Shown piece by piece: positions 18,322 to 25,247 of a stretch of DNA of 64,000 nt. Made by a program: the position numbers and the translations under genes. The stretch covers positions 310,001 through 374,000 of the forward strand of contig CALTBR010000001.1 in NCBI GenBank assembly GCA_943842425.1. The letters are read 5' to 3'. The stretch is from UBA974 sp002292405 (GTDB lineage Bacteria > Bacteroidota > Bacteroidia > Flavobacteriales_D > Sanyastnellaceae). The number at the start of each line of letters is the position of its first letter. Within the stretch, counting starts at the first letter, position 1. Under the pieces are notes generated by a model that saw nothing but the letters and a program-made list of their open reading frames with translations, was not told the origin of the DNA and ran no database searches.

Positions 18322-18329
18322 TATCTTTG
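18322..18329 (+). promoter_or_regulatory. -7 promoter box TATCTTTG upstream of the Cys-repeat lipoprotein
   Basis: Exact TAnnTTTG match. It lies 5 nt before an ATG that opens a 15-codon frame (18335) and 49 nt before the lipoprotein start. Confidence 0.62.
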
Positions 18330-18334
18330 GGCAC

Positions 18335-18382
18335 ATGTTTTTACGGCACGCCGAAAATACGCATATAAAACACCTACAATGA
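18335..18382 (+). CDS. Possible leaderless uORF (15 codons) overlapping the lipoprotein start
   Basis: The frame ATG...TGA encodes MFLRHAENTHIKHLQ. Its ATG is 5 nt from an exact -7 box, the same spacing seen at leaderless genes in this window. Its TGA overlaps the ATG of the next gene (ATGA). This arrangement could load ribosomes onto the lipoprotein start by termination-reinitiation. The peptide matches no family that I recognise. It may be chance, because short frames are common. Confidence 0.35.
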   Translation: MFLRHAENTHIKHLQ

Positions 18383-19344
18383 AACTGCACCTATCTTCTT
18401 TCAACACTTTTGTTACTTTCCTCTTCGCTGTCACGCTTTTAGCATCATGTAGTGGATGTTTAAATGATGACAATCTTATCGGTGAAAATTGTTACGATGG
18501 CGAGTTAAATAACGGCGAAGAACTCATCGATTGTGGTGGAACGATATGCGATCCGTGTGACCCATGTGAAAACGACCTGTGGGATGCGCTTTTAGGTGAG
18601 CAATGGGTTGATTGTGGCGGAGAATGTGGTCCCTGCGACCCTTCTTTCAACGGTCAGCTTGATCCAGGTGAACTCGGGATTGACTGTGGTTGCGATGGTT
18701 GTCCAGCTTGCCCTGAGCTATGTGGCGATGGTTTACCTAACGGATTTGAAGAAGGCGTTGATTGCGGAGGCCCTAACTGTGACCCATGTCCAACATGCAC
18801 AGATGGTGAAATGAATGGCTCAGAAATTGGTGTCGACTGCGGAGGTTCTGATTGTGACCCATGTCCAACAACAGGAGATTGTACAAATGGCCTTCAAGAT
18901 GGCGACGAATTATACATAGACTGTGGTGGTTCATCTTGTGAGCCTTGTGAGGGAGCTATCGCTTGGAAAGCAAATGGCCAACAGTTTTATGGCGATGCTT
19001 CCGCATCAGCTATGATGGATGGAACAAGTATAGCCATTGCAGGGGTGTCTGTAACGACTGCTCAGATTGGCTTTATTATGGCTGAACCAGCAACTGGATG
19101 GGAGAACGGAGTTGTTATTCCTATGAATTTAGCTACAGCACCAGGGACAGCAGGAGCATACGAGGCTATAGGAGCTGCTGTGACATATGCTACCTCCAAC
19201 GGTGGAAACATTACGATGGAACTTACTTATGTAGTTTCAGGTTCTGGAGGGTATGTAACCGGTACTTTTTCTGGAAATATGCAAAGCACAGCAGGGGCTG
19301 GAGTTACTATTTCTCAGGGGAACTTCGCGATTCCAATTAACTAG
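18379..19344 (+). CDS. Surface lipoprotein with six Cys-rich DCGG repeats
   Basis: A 321-residue predicted lipoprotein with lipobox LLASC (lipid on Cys24). Residues 38-190 hold six tandem units of about 25 residues with the core N-G-x-x-D/N-G-x-E-x-x-x-D-C-G-G-x-x-C-x-P-C. About four cysteines per unit would form disulphides. Residues 191-321 form a separate Cys-free, beta-rich domain (starts AIAWKANGQQFYGDASASAMMDG, shown in two parts: AIAWKANGQQF and YGDASASAMMDG), probably a sandwich. The repeat resembles units found in various secreted bacterial and eukaryotic proteins; no function is assigned. There is no type IX C-terminal signal. The start at 18379 gives a standard lipoprotein signal. 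Confidence 0.82.
   Translation: MKLHLSSFNTFVTFLFAVTLLASCSGCLNDDNLIGENCYDGELNNGEELIDCGGTICDPCDPCENDLWDALLGEQWVDCGGECGPCDPSFNGQLDPGELGIDCGCDGCPACPELCGDGLPNGFEEGVDCGGPNCDPCPTCTDGEMNGSEIGVDCGGSDCDPCPTTGDCTNGLQDGDELYIDCGGSSCEPCEGAIAWKANGQQFYGDASASAMMDGTSIAIAGVSVTTAQIGFIMAEPATGWENGVVIPMNLATAPGTAGAYEAIGAAVTYATSNGGNITMELTYVVSGSGGYVTGTFSGNMQSTAGAGVTISQGNFAIPIN
18490..18948 (+). repeat. Six protein-level Cys-rich repeats (DCGG...CxPC)
   Basis: Coding repeat of about 25 residues per unit. The units end in CDPC, CGPC, CPAC, CDPC, CDPC and CEPC. DNA identity between units is only partial, so the array is not a recent tandem duplication. The third unit (DCGCDGCPAC) is the most divergent. Confidence 0.85.
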
Positions 19345-19432
19345 AATTAACCTTAGAGATTGACATTTTAGTGTGAATAATACGCTTGCATAAATGTCAA
19401 ATTAGATCATAACGTGTAGAACTTGCACAGTT

Positions 19433-20401
19433 ATGAGGACACCTACATTTCCCGCAATAACAATTGCAATAGTTCTGCTTTCTGGTTGTGTAACAGCTAA
19501 GCAGTTCGATGAGTTACAGGATAATTGCGAACAAATAGATAAGGAAAATACTGTTCTAAGGCTTAACAGTCAAGATGTTGAAATCGAAGTTATAGAGCTA
19601 AGAGGACAATTAGAGACATTGACAGAAGTAAGGGAAGAACTTTCTGCAGATACTGCCCGAATGGGTCGGTTTGTTGCTGAATCAACAGATGAAATCAATC
19701 GTCTTCGTCAATTAAATGATGCGCTTACAGACCAAAGCGGAGATCGTTTGTCATCTCTAAATGAGGAAAACAGAGCGCTCCTTGAAGATGTAAATAGAAT
19801 CAGAAAACAACTCCAAATCAGAGAAGATGCCCTTCTCGAACTAGAAAAAGATCTAGCTGAAAGAAGCGCTGCTCTCGAGTCTAGGAGTGCGAGAGTTGAA
19901 GAATTAGAAAACCTCCTTGCATCTCGTGATAAAACTGCTAAAGCATTGCGTAACCGTTTAGAAAGGGCTCTCCTTGGATTTGAGGGAAGTGGTTTAACGG
20001 TTGAGCAAAGAGATGGTAAAGTTTATGTAAGTTTAGAGGCAGAATTGTTATTTGCTTCAGGCTCTGCAGTTGTAGACGTAAAAGGTAGAGAGCTCCTAGC
20101 TTCTCTCGGTTCAGTTATCGCTGAGCAAGAAGATTTGGAAATTGTTATCGAAGGACACACGGATTCAGATAAGCTAGTCTCTAAAAGCTTTCCACATAAC
20201 AATTGGGAATTGTCTGTGCTTCGCGCAACTTCTGTCCTCGAGATTATAAGCGCCCAACCTGGCGTTGATCCATCAGTTCTCACAGCATCCGGACGAGGAG
20301 AGTTTCACCCTGTTGACCCAGGGGATAAATCGAGAAACCGTAGAATTGAAGTTATTCTAGCCCCGAAACTTGATGCTTTATTTGACCTCTTAGAGGACTA
20401 G
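19433..20401 (+). CDS. OmpA-family lipoprotein with long coiled coil
   Basis: A 322-residue envelope protein linking outer membrane and peptidoglycan. The lipobox LLSGC gives a lipidated Cys19. Residues about 25-185 are heptad-rich coiled coil. Residues about 195-312 form an OmpA C-terminal domain. It has LLFASGSAVVDVKG, the diaminopimelate-binding region IEGHTDSD, and RGEFHPVDPGDKSRNRRIEV with the conserved Asn-Arg-Arg. It resembles the OmpA/MotB-type lipoproteins common in Bacteroidota. Its stop overlaps the convergent aldehyde dehydrogenase stop by 4 bases. No strong promoter box is visible upstream. Confidence 0.9.
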   Translation: MRTPTFPAITIAIVLLSGCVTAKQFDELQDNCEQIDKENTVLRLNSQDVEIEVIELRGQLETLTEVREELSADTARMGRFVAESTDEINRLRQLNDALTDQSGDRLSSLNEENRALLEDVNRIRKQLQIREDALLELEKDLAERSAALESRSARVEELENLLASRDKTAKALRNRLERALLGFEGSGLTVEQRDGKVYVSLEAELLFASGSAVVDVKGRELLASLGSVIAEQEDLEIVIEGHTDSDKLVSKSFPHNNWELSVLRATSVLEIISAQPGVDPSVLTASGRGEFHPVDPGDKSRNRRIEVILAPKLDALFDLLED

Positions 20402-21843
20402 AGTTTGATACAAACGTTTTGAGGTTCTGTAAAGAACTGTAGTGCTTCGAATCCACCTTCTCTCCCCACGCCTGAGTTTTTAACTCCTCCAAATGGCGTT
20501 CTTAAGTCTCTCAAGAGCCAGCAGTTTACCCAAACAATTCCAGTTTCTAATGCTGCTGCCATGTTGTGAGCTCTTTTTAAATCTTTTGTCCAAACGGTAG
20601 CCGCTAGACCATACTCGGTGCTATTCGCAAAATAAACAGCTTCTTCATCTGATTCAAAAGGTTGAATGGTAACTACAGGACCGAAAACCTCTTCTTGATT
20701 TACCCGGCAATCAAAGTTGAGCCCTTCTATAATAGTAGGTTGAATGTAATAGCCTTCTGACAAATGTGGTTCATTTTCCGGAGTTGTTGCATTACCTCCA
20801 CATAAGATTTTTCCACCTTCTGAGCGTGCTAAATCAATGTACGATAAAATTTTATCGCGGTGATCTTTAGAGACGACAGCACCCATTTTTGTAGTGGGAT
20901 TTTGAGGATCGCCGACCTTCATTTTCTTCGCTTTTTCGACCAACATATCCCGAAATTTCGGGTAGAGAGATTTCTCGACAAGAATACGAGAACCGCAAAG
21001 ACAAATTTGGCCTTGATTGGCGAAAGAAGAACGCATAGTCGTCGCTAATGCATCCTCTAAATCGCAATCATCAAATATGATGGAAGCATTCTTTCCGCCT
21101 AACTCCAAGCTCAATTTCTTAAAACGTGGAGCCGTTACAGAAGCGATATGAGCACCAGTTTCTGTACCTCCTGTAAAGCTAACTGCTGCTATTTTTGGGT
21201 GACGAACTAAAGCGTCTCCCACCTCTGTTCCCAAACCGTGTATGATGTTAAAGACACCATCTGGGAAACCAGCCTCTTTCACCCATGTACTTAACAAGTA
21301 TGCTGTTACAGGAGTTATTTCTGAGGGCTTGGCAACTACACAGTTCCCAGCGGCTAATGCAGGTGCGACCTTCCAAGTAAATAGGTAAAGTGGAAGATTC
21401 CACGGGGAGATACATGCAACTACGCCCAATGGCTTCCTAAGAGTGTAATTGATAGCCACTCCCTCCATAGAGTGTGATTCAGAAGCAAAGTGCTGAATTG
21501 CCGAAGCGTAGAATCGAAGATTTGATTCAGCCCTTGGAATATCAACAGAGCTAGCTAACGCTATAGGTTTACCATTGTCAGTTGATTCTGCACAAGCAAG
21601 CAGTTCTGCGTTTTTTGCTACCAAATCTGCAAGTCTATTCAAGCAAGCAGCTCGTTCGCCACTTGGTGTATCTGACCAGCTTTTAAACGCCTTGTTGGCA
21701 GATTCTACAGCAAGATTGACATCTTCAGATCCAGATCTAGACAGTCGACCGTAAACCTTACCTTTGCTTGGGTTGATAAGGTCAAGCCATTCACCGCTTT
21801 TGGCAGAAATAAACTTGCCTTGAATGAGATTTAGTACTTCCAT
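20398..21843 (-). CDS. NAD-dependent aldehyde dehydrogenase, 2-aminomuconic/2-hydroxymuconic semialdehyde type
   Basis: Oxidises an aldehyde to the acid. The 481-residue protein has the ALDH features: ISPWNLPLYLFTWK, FTGGTETG (nucleotide site), LELGGKN with the general-base Glu, and the catalytic Cys in FANQGQICLCGSR. The SSFANQGQICLC block and overall pattern match the ALDH8A1 group, which acts on 2-aminomuconic semialdehyde in the kynurenine pathway. That is from family memory. No other kynurenine or meta-cleavage gene lies in the window, so the substrate is uncertain. Confidence 0.93.
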   Translation of the reverse strand: MEVLNLIQGKFISAKSGEWLDLINPSKGKVYGRLSRSGSEDVNLAVESANKAFKSWSDTPSGERAACLNRLADLVAKNAELLACAESTDNGKPIALASSVDIPRAESNLRFYASAIQHFASESHSMEGVAINYTLRKPLGVVACISPWNLPLYLFTWKVAPALAAGNCVVAKPSEITPVTAYLLSTWVKEAGFPDGVFNIIHGLGTEVGDALVRHPKIAAVSFTGGTETGAHIASVTAPRFKKLSLELGGKNASIIFDDCDLEDALATTMRSSFANQGQICLCGSRILVEKSLYPKFRDMLVEKAKKMKVGDPQNPTTKMGAVVSKDHRDKILSYIDLARSEGGKILCGGNATTPENEPHLSEGYYIQPTIIEGLNFDCRVNQEEVFGPVVTIQPFESDEEAVYFANSTEYGLAATVWTKDLKRAHNMAAALETGIVWVNCWLLRDLRTPFGGVKNSGVGREGGFEALQFFTEPQNVCIKL

Positions 21844-21883
21844 TTAGTACTGCAATTTACTTAATAAATTAGTCTAACTTTAC

Positions 21884-21891
21884 TATCTTTG
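21884..21891 (+). promoter_or_regulatory. -7 promoter box TATCTTTG for tRNA-Gln
   Basis: Exact TAnnTTTG match ending 10 nt before the mature tRNA 5' end, leaving a very short 5' leader for RNase P. Confidence 0.7.
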
Positions 21892-21901
21892 CACACGTTT
21901 T

Positions 21902-21975
21902 TGCCCCATGGTGTAATGGCAACACATCTGCTTTTGGTGCAGACGTTTCAGGTTCGAGTCCTGGTGGGGCAACCA
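21902..21975 (+). tRNA. tRNA-Gln(TTG), CCA encoded
   Basis: Cloverleaf read by eye. The acceptor stem is TGCCCCA paired with TGGGGCA, followed by discriminator A and an encoded CCA (21973-21975). The anticodon stem is TCTGC/GCAGA around loop TTTTGGT, so the anticodon is TTG and reads CAA. The T arm has GGTTCGAGTCC. It is a single-gene transcript between its own -7 box and a terminator hairpin. Confidence 0.96.
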
Positions 21976-21988
21976 CTTAACATTTTAA

Positions 21989-22025
21989 AACCTCGTTATC
22001 ACAGAGATAGCGAGGTTTTGTTTTT
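21989..22025. terminator. Bidirectional intrinsic terminator (tRNA-Gln / SDR gene)
   Basis: A 12-bp stem (AACCTCGTTATC with GATAGCGAGGTT, one G-U pair on the plus transcript) has a 5-nt loop. It is followed by TTGTTTTT on the plus strand. On the minus strand the same hairpin follows the SDR stop codon and is trailed by TTAAAATG, so it may also end that transcript. Confidence 0.85.
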
Positions 22026-22821
22026 AGCTGTAATACTTAGCGGCGAGCTTGTCGTTGAGTCGGGGAAACAATTTATTTAACCAAACGGTGAGTTGTCCAA
22101 CAGCAGAAGATCTGACAGATCTTTTTCTCTTTTTTACGCCGTTAAAAATATGGGTAGCAGCTTCTGCGGGGGTCATCATTCCCTTTTCTTTTACAGCGTC
22201 ACCATAGCCAGGAGGGAAGTGACTGGATTTAGAGTCATCCTTGACTATTTTTCTAATGTTTGTGGATGTGTATCCAACGTATGTAATTAATACGTGAAGA
22301 CCTTTGTTTAAGTATTGAACTCTCAGAGAATTCAGGAAACCATTCATTGCAAACTTAGATGCGGAATATGCTGAACGATTTGGTAGCCCCACTTCGCCAG
22401 CGATTGAGCACACCCCCACGAGACTTCCTTTACTCTTTAGTAAATGAGGCAACGCGTATTTGGTACATTGAACAGTGCCAAAATGGTTTGTGTCCATGAT
22501 CTCTTTGTGTTTTTTAATATTGATTCCATCTTCATCACTCTCATACCAAGTAATACCCGCATTGTTAATGAAAACGTCAATCTTGCCATATTTCTCAATC
22601 ACCTTATCAACCAGATTCTTACAATCGTTGTCTACCCTAACATCTGTTTTAACGGTTAAGATTTCATGTCCTTCTGAACGAAGGTCAGATTTAACTTTTT
22701 CAAGAATTTCCACCGACCGAGATGCAATTGCAACTTTATAACCTGCGTCAATAAAACAATTGCATAAGGCTCTGCCAATACCAGAACTCCCACCAGTTAT
22801 AACCACGATTTTGTTGTCCAT
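22024..22821 (-). CDS. Short-chain dehydrogenase/reductase
   Basis: A 265-residue NAD(P)-dependent oxidoreductase. The cofactor motif TGGSSGIG is at residues 8-15. The NNAG motif appears in VFINNAGITW, and the catalytic Ser and YxxxK appear in VGVCSIAGE and YSASK. The C-terminus has a short hydrophobic and basic tail (LTVWLNKLFPRLNDKLAAKYYS as LTVWLNKLFPRLN then DKLAAKYYS), suggesting membrane association. It resembles the DHRS7B-like SDRs common in Bacteroidota. The substrate is unknown. Confidence 0.92.
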   Translation of the reverse strand: MDNKIVVITGGSSGIGRALCNCFIDAGYKVAIASRSVEILEKVKSDLRSEGHEILTVKTDVRVDNDCKNLVDKVIEKYGKIDVFINNAGITWYESDEDGINIKKHKEIMDTNHFGTVQCTKYALPHLLKSKGSLVGVCSIAGEVGLPNRSAYSASKFAMNGFLNSLRVQYLNKGLHVLITYVGYTSTNIRKIVKDDSKSSHFPPGYGDAVKEKGMMTPAEAATHIFNGVKKRKRSVRSSAVGQLTVWLNKLFPRLNDKLAAKYYS

Positions 22822-22903
22822 CTAAATAATTAGAGATTTAACCAATGGTGTAAATTACAAAAATGTTTTGATAAATAAGTACATATTGATTTGCCTTTTT
22901 TAA

Positions 22904-22911
22904 TATCTTTA
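22904..22911 (+). promoter_or_regulatory. -7-like box TATCTTTA before the GNAT-like gene
   Basis: One mismatch from TAnnTTTG at the last base, 28 nt before the ATG at 22940. This gives a leader of about 23 nt. Confidence 0.4.
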
Positions 22912-22939
22912 TGAACCAATATTCTGCAGAATTAATAGA

Positions 22940-24112
22940 ATGAAAATAACACCTGTTTTATCGAAAAGAGAAATTAAAAGATTTCACAAGGTTCCATTCA
23001 CGGTTTATAGAAATGATGAAAATTGGATCCCTCATATTAAGCAAGAGGTTGAAGATGTTTTTGACGAGAAAAAAAACCACCTATTTAGAAATGGAGTAGC
23101 CAGAAGATGGCTGTTAAAAAATGATTCAGGTGAAGATATTGGAAGAATAGCGGCCTTCATAGATTATAGGCAATCAAAAAAGGAGAGGCAACCTACAGGG
23201 GGGGTTGGTTTTTTTGAATCTATAAACGATAAATCTGCGGCATTTACTTTGTTTGATACAGCTAGAAATTGGCTAGAGGATTTAGGGGTTCAAGCAATGG
23301 ATGGTCCTATTAATTTTGGAGAGAGAAATAAGTATTGGGGGCTCTTAATTGAGGGGTATGATAAACCGCCCATTTATGGGAATGCCTATCAGCCTTCATA
23401 CTATCGTGGAATTTTTGAGGAATATGGTTTTAAAGTGTTTTTCTCACAGTATATGTATGAAGTGGGAATACAAGATCCCATGAAAGAGACTTTTAGTAGA
23501 AAGGTAAGCCAGATGAATGACAGAGAGGGTTATAGCTTTCGTCATATTGAGTTGAGCAAATTGAGCGAATACGCAGAAGATTTCAGAACGATCTATAATT
23601 CCGCTTGGAAAACACACTCAGGTTTTAAAGGTATAAGCTCAGAAAGAGCGCTTCTCATCTTTAAAAAAATGAAGATGGTCATTGATGAGAAGTTGGTCTG
23701 GTTTGTATATCACAATTCAGAACCTGTTGCTTTTATGGTATCTCTGCCTGAATTAAATGAGATTTTCAAATATGTAAATGGCAATTTAAACCTTTTAGGT
23801 AAGTTGAAATTCTTATTGTACAAAAGGTTTAGAAAGCCTCAAAACGCTTTTGCTGTCGTATTTGGTGTAGTTCCGAAACACCAAAAAAACGGAGTTGAAA
23901 GCTTGATGATGGATGAGATTAAGAAGGCTCTGAGACACCATAAAATTCAATACAAGAAAATGATCATTACGTGGATTGGGGATTTCAATCCCAAAATGAT
24001 GCACATTGTTAATATTCTTTCAGATACCCCATACCAGAAACTCAACACATATAGATTGCTATTTGATCCAAACGCAGAGTTTGTGAAGTGTGAGGTCGTA
24101 AAAGGTTCGTAG
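22940..24112 (+). CDS. GNAT-fold acyltransferase-like protein (YghO-like family)
   Basis: A 390-residue cytosolic protein. It matches a conserved, mostly uncharacterised family that starts with a block like FHKVPFTVYRNDENWIPH and contains MDGPINFGERNKYWGLLIEGY (split: MDGPINFGERN, KYWGLLIEGY). The C-terminal half resembles a GNAT N-acyltransferase fold (VVFGVVPKHQKNGVESLMMDEI matches a GNAT motif A region). Database entries for relatives are sometimes labelled GTP cyclohydrolase, which nothing here supports. It is monocistronic and convergent with the YadA-head-like gene. Acyl donor and substrate are unknown. Confidence 0.7.
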   Translation: MKITPVLSKREIKRFHKVPFTVYRNDENWIPHIKQEVEDVFDEKKNHLFRNGVARRWLLKNDSGEDIGRIAAFIDYRQSKKERQPTGGVGFFESINDKSAAFTLFDTARNWLEDLGVQAMDGPINFGERNKYWGLLIEGYDKPPIYGNAYQPSYYRGIFEEYGFKVFFSQYMYEVGIQDPMKETFSRKVSQMNDREGYSFRHIELSKLSEYAEDFRTIYNSAWKTHSGFKGISSERALLIFKKMKMVIDEKLVWFVYHNSEPVAFMVSLPELNEIFKYVNGNLNLLGKLKFLLYKRFRKPQNAFAVVFGVVPKHQKNGVESLMMDEIKKALRHHKIQYKKMIITWIGDFNPKMMHIVNILSDTPYQKLNTYRLLFDPNAEFVKCEVVKGS

Positions 24113-24150
24113 TCTGTGGGTTCCCTTTTTAATGTTTAGAAACTACAACA

Positions 24151-25218
24151 TTACTCAGTGAGTAGATTAATTTGGTTTTGTAGATCGGTAACGATGTCTT
24201 GTAAATTCAAAATCAAAGTATCTAAAGTAGTAATCTCTGTTTCAAGTGCGATAATGCTATTTGAAAGAGCTGCATTTTCATCTACAAGATCAACTCCATT
24301 CGCAGTAATGGAGCCTGAGATTGTGAAATCACCATTAAGAAGACCTCCAACATCGTCTATTTCAAAGATGTTAGACCTCAACGTATCAGCTGTACCATTT
24401 CCTACAACTAGAATTGTTCCTGCTCTATCTTCAAGATTGTATTGACCCAGTGTAGTTGAGTAGTTTTGGTCTGCAATAAGTTGGAAACCGTGCGCAAACG
24501 AGCCAGTAGCAGAGGCGGTAGAATACCTCCCCCCTGCGTGCGAATAAGCGGCAGATGCGATACTACCAAATCCTTCAGCGTGGGCAGTGAATCCACTTGA
24601 CAAAGTGTTCATTCCTTCCGAGTGAGATGCGTCTGCTGTAGCACTCGTGTTTTCCCCCTCTGCATGGGCGCAGGTAGCAGTGGCTGTAGAATTTCGGTTT
24701 TCTGCGTGTGAGAAAAACCCGCTGGCAATAGTTCCGTAGCCTTCAGCGTGAGCAGTGATATTAGACGCTGTAGTATTTTGCCCTTCAGCGTATGAAGCGT
24801 AACCTGTCGCGGAAGTTGAGACACCTAACGCTGAAGAGAAATCACCATCTGCGATTGTTGCACTTCCTTGTTGAAGCTTCCCGGTAACAGTGAGATCACC
24901 TGTGATTTGGGATGAGGGATTTTCTTCTCCTAAAGCCGAGATATCAGAGAAAAGAGATATCGCAAGAGCAAGGCGGGCATCTTCGGCCGTAATTGCTCCA
25001 GTACCACCATTTTCTATCGGTATAGCAGCTTCAACAATGAAAGGATTTCCATAAAAAAGGAGAAAATCCACCAAGTCAATAACAGTAATAGCCCCACTGC
25101 CATCCGAGTCGGGATTGTATGGCATGGGATTGACAGTTTCTTGCGAAAATCCAAGAGATACGGCAAAGAAAAGTATTGAAAACACACTTATAATTTGCTT
25201 AAAATAAGATATTTGCAT
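24151..25218 (-). CDS. Secreted YadA-head-like repeat protein with tail-fibre and EF-hand-like segments
   Basis: A 355-residue protein starting at the ATG at 25218. The frame extends 12 codons further up into leuS but the signal peptide starts here. In order it has: a signal peptide (1-25); an EF-hand or dockerin-like loop NPDSDGSGAITVIDLVDFLL (about 35-54); a PIENGGTGAITAEDARLAL segment like those in phage tail fibres (about 67-85); about nine 14-residue YadA-head-like units (about 128-256); a beta region with FEIDDVGGLLNGDFTISGSIT; and a C-terminal coiled coil (about 314-354). There is no beta-barrel anchor, no S74 peptidase and no type IX signal. It is probably a trimeric fibre. How it is exported beyond the inner membrane is unclear. 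Confidence 0.78.
   Translation of the reverse strand: MQISYFKQIISVFSILFFAVSLGFSQETVNPMPYNPDSDGSGAITVIDLVDFLLFYGNPFIVEAAIPIENGGTGAITAEDARLALAISLFSDISALGEENPSSQITGDLTVTGKLQQGSATIADGDFSSALGVSTSATGYASYAEGQNTTASNITAHAEGYGTIASGFFSHAENRNSTATATCAHAEGENTSATADASHSEGMNTLSSGFTAHAEGFGSIASAAYSHAGGRYSTASATGSFAHGFQLIADQNYSTTLGQYNLEDRAGTILVVGNGTADTLRSNIFEIDDVGGLLNGDFTISGSITANGVDLVDENAALSNSIIALETEITTLDTLILNLQDIVTDLQNQINLLTE
24451..24843 (-). repeat. Tandem 14-residue YadA-head-like units
   Basis: About nine in-register units with the pattern x-x-H-A-E-G-x-x-T-x-A-S-x-x (for example TAHAEGYGTIASGF, CAHAEGENTSATAD, TAHAEGFGSIASAA). The period is an exact 14 residues (42 bases) with no slippage. The units differ at DNA level, so this is an old array. 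Confidence 0.85.
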
Positions 25219-25247
25219 AATAGAGAAATTAATTTTAGAAAATAAAG

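Noticed and set aside
20398..21843. Aldehyde dehydrogenase as evidence of a complete kynurenine or meta-cleavage pathway.
   Set aside because: No other gene of either pathway is in the window; only the family resemblance supports the substrate.
22911..22943. A 10-codon frame (MNQYSAELIE) whose TGA overlaps the ATG of the GNAT-like gene.
   Set aside because: Its ATG lies at the end of the -7-like box TATCTTTA, so transcription would start downstream of it. Unlike the frame at 18335 it would not be on the message.
24451..24843. Regular 42-base spacing as a possible CRISPR-like array.
   Set aside because: The spacing comes from 14-residue protein units; DNA units are diverged and there are no conserved repeats with unique spacers or cas genes.
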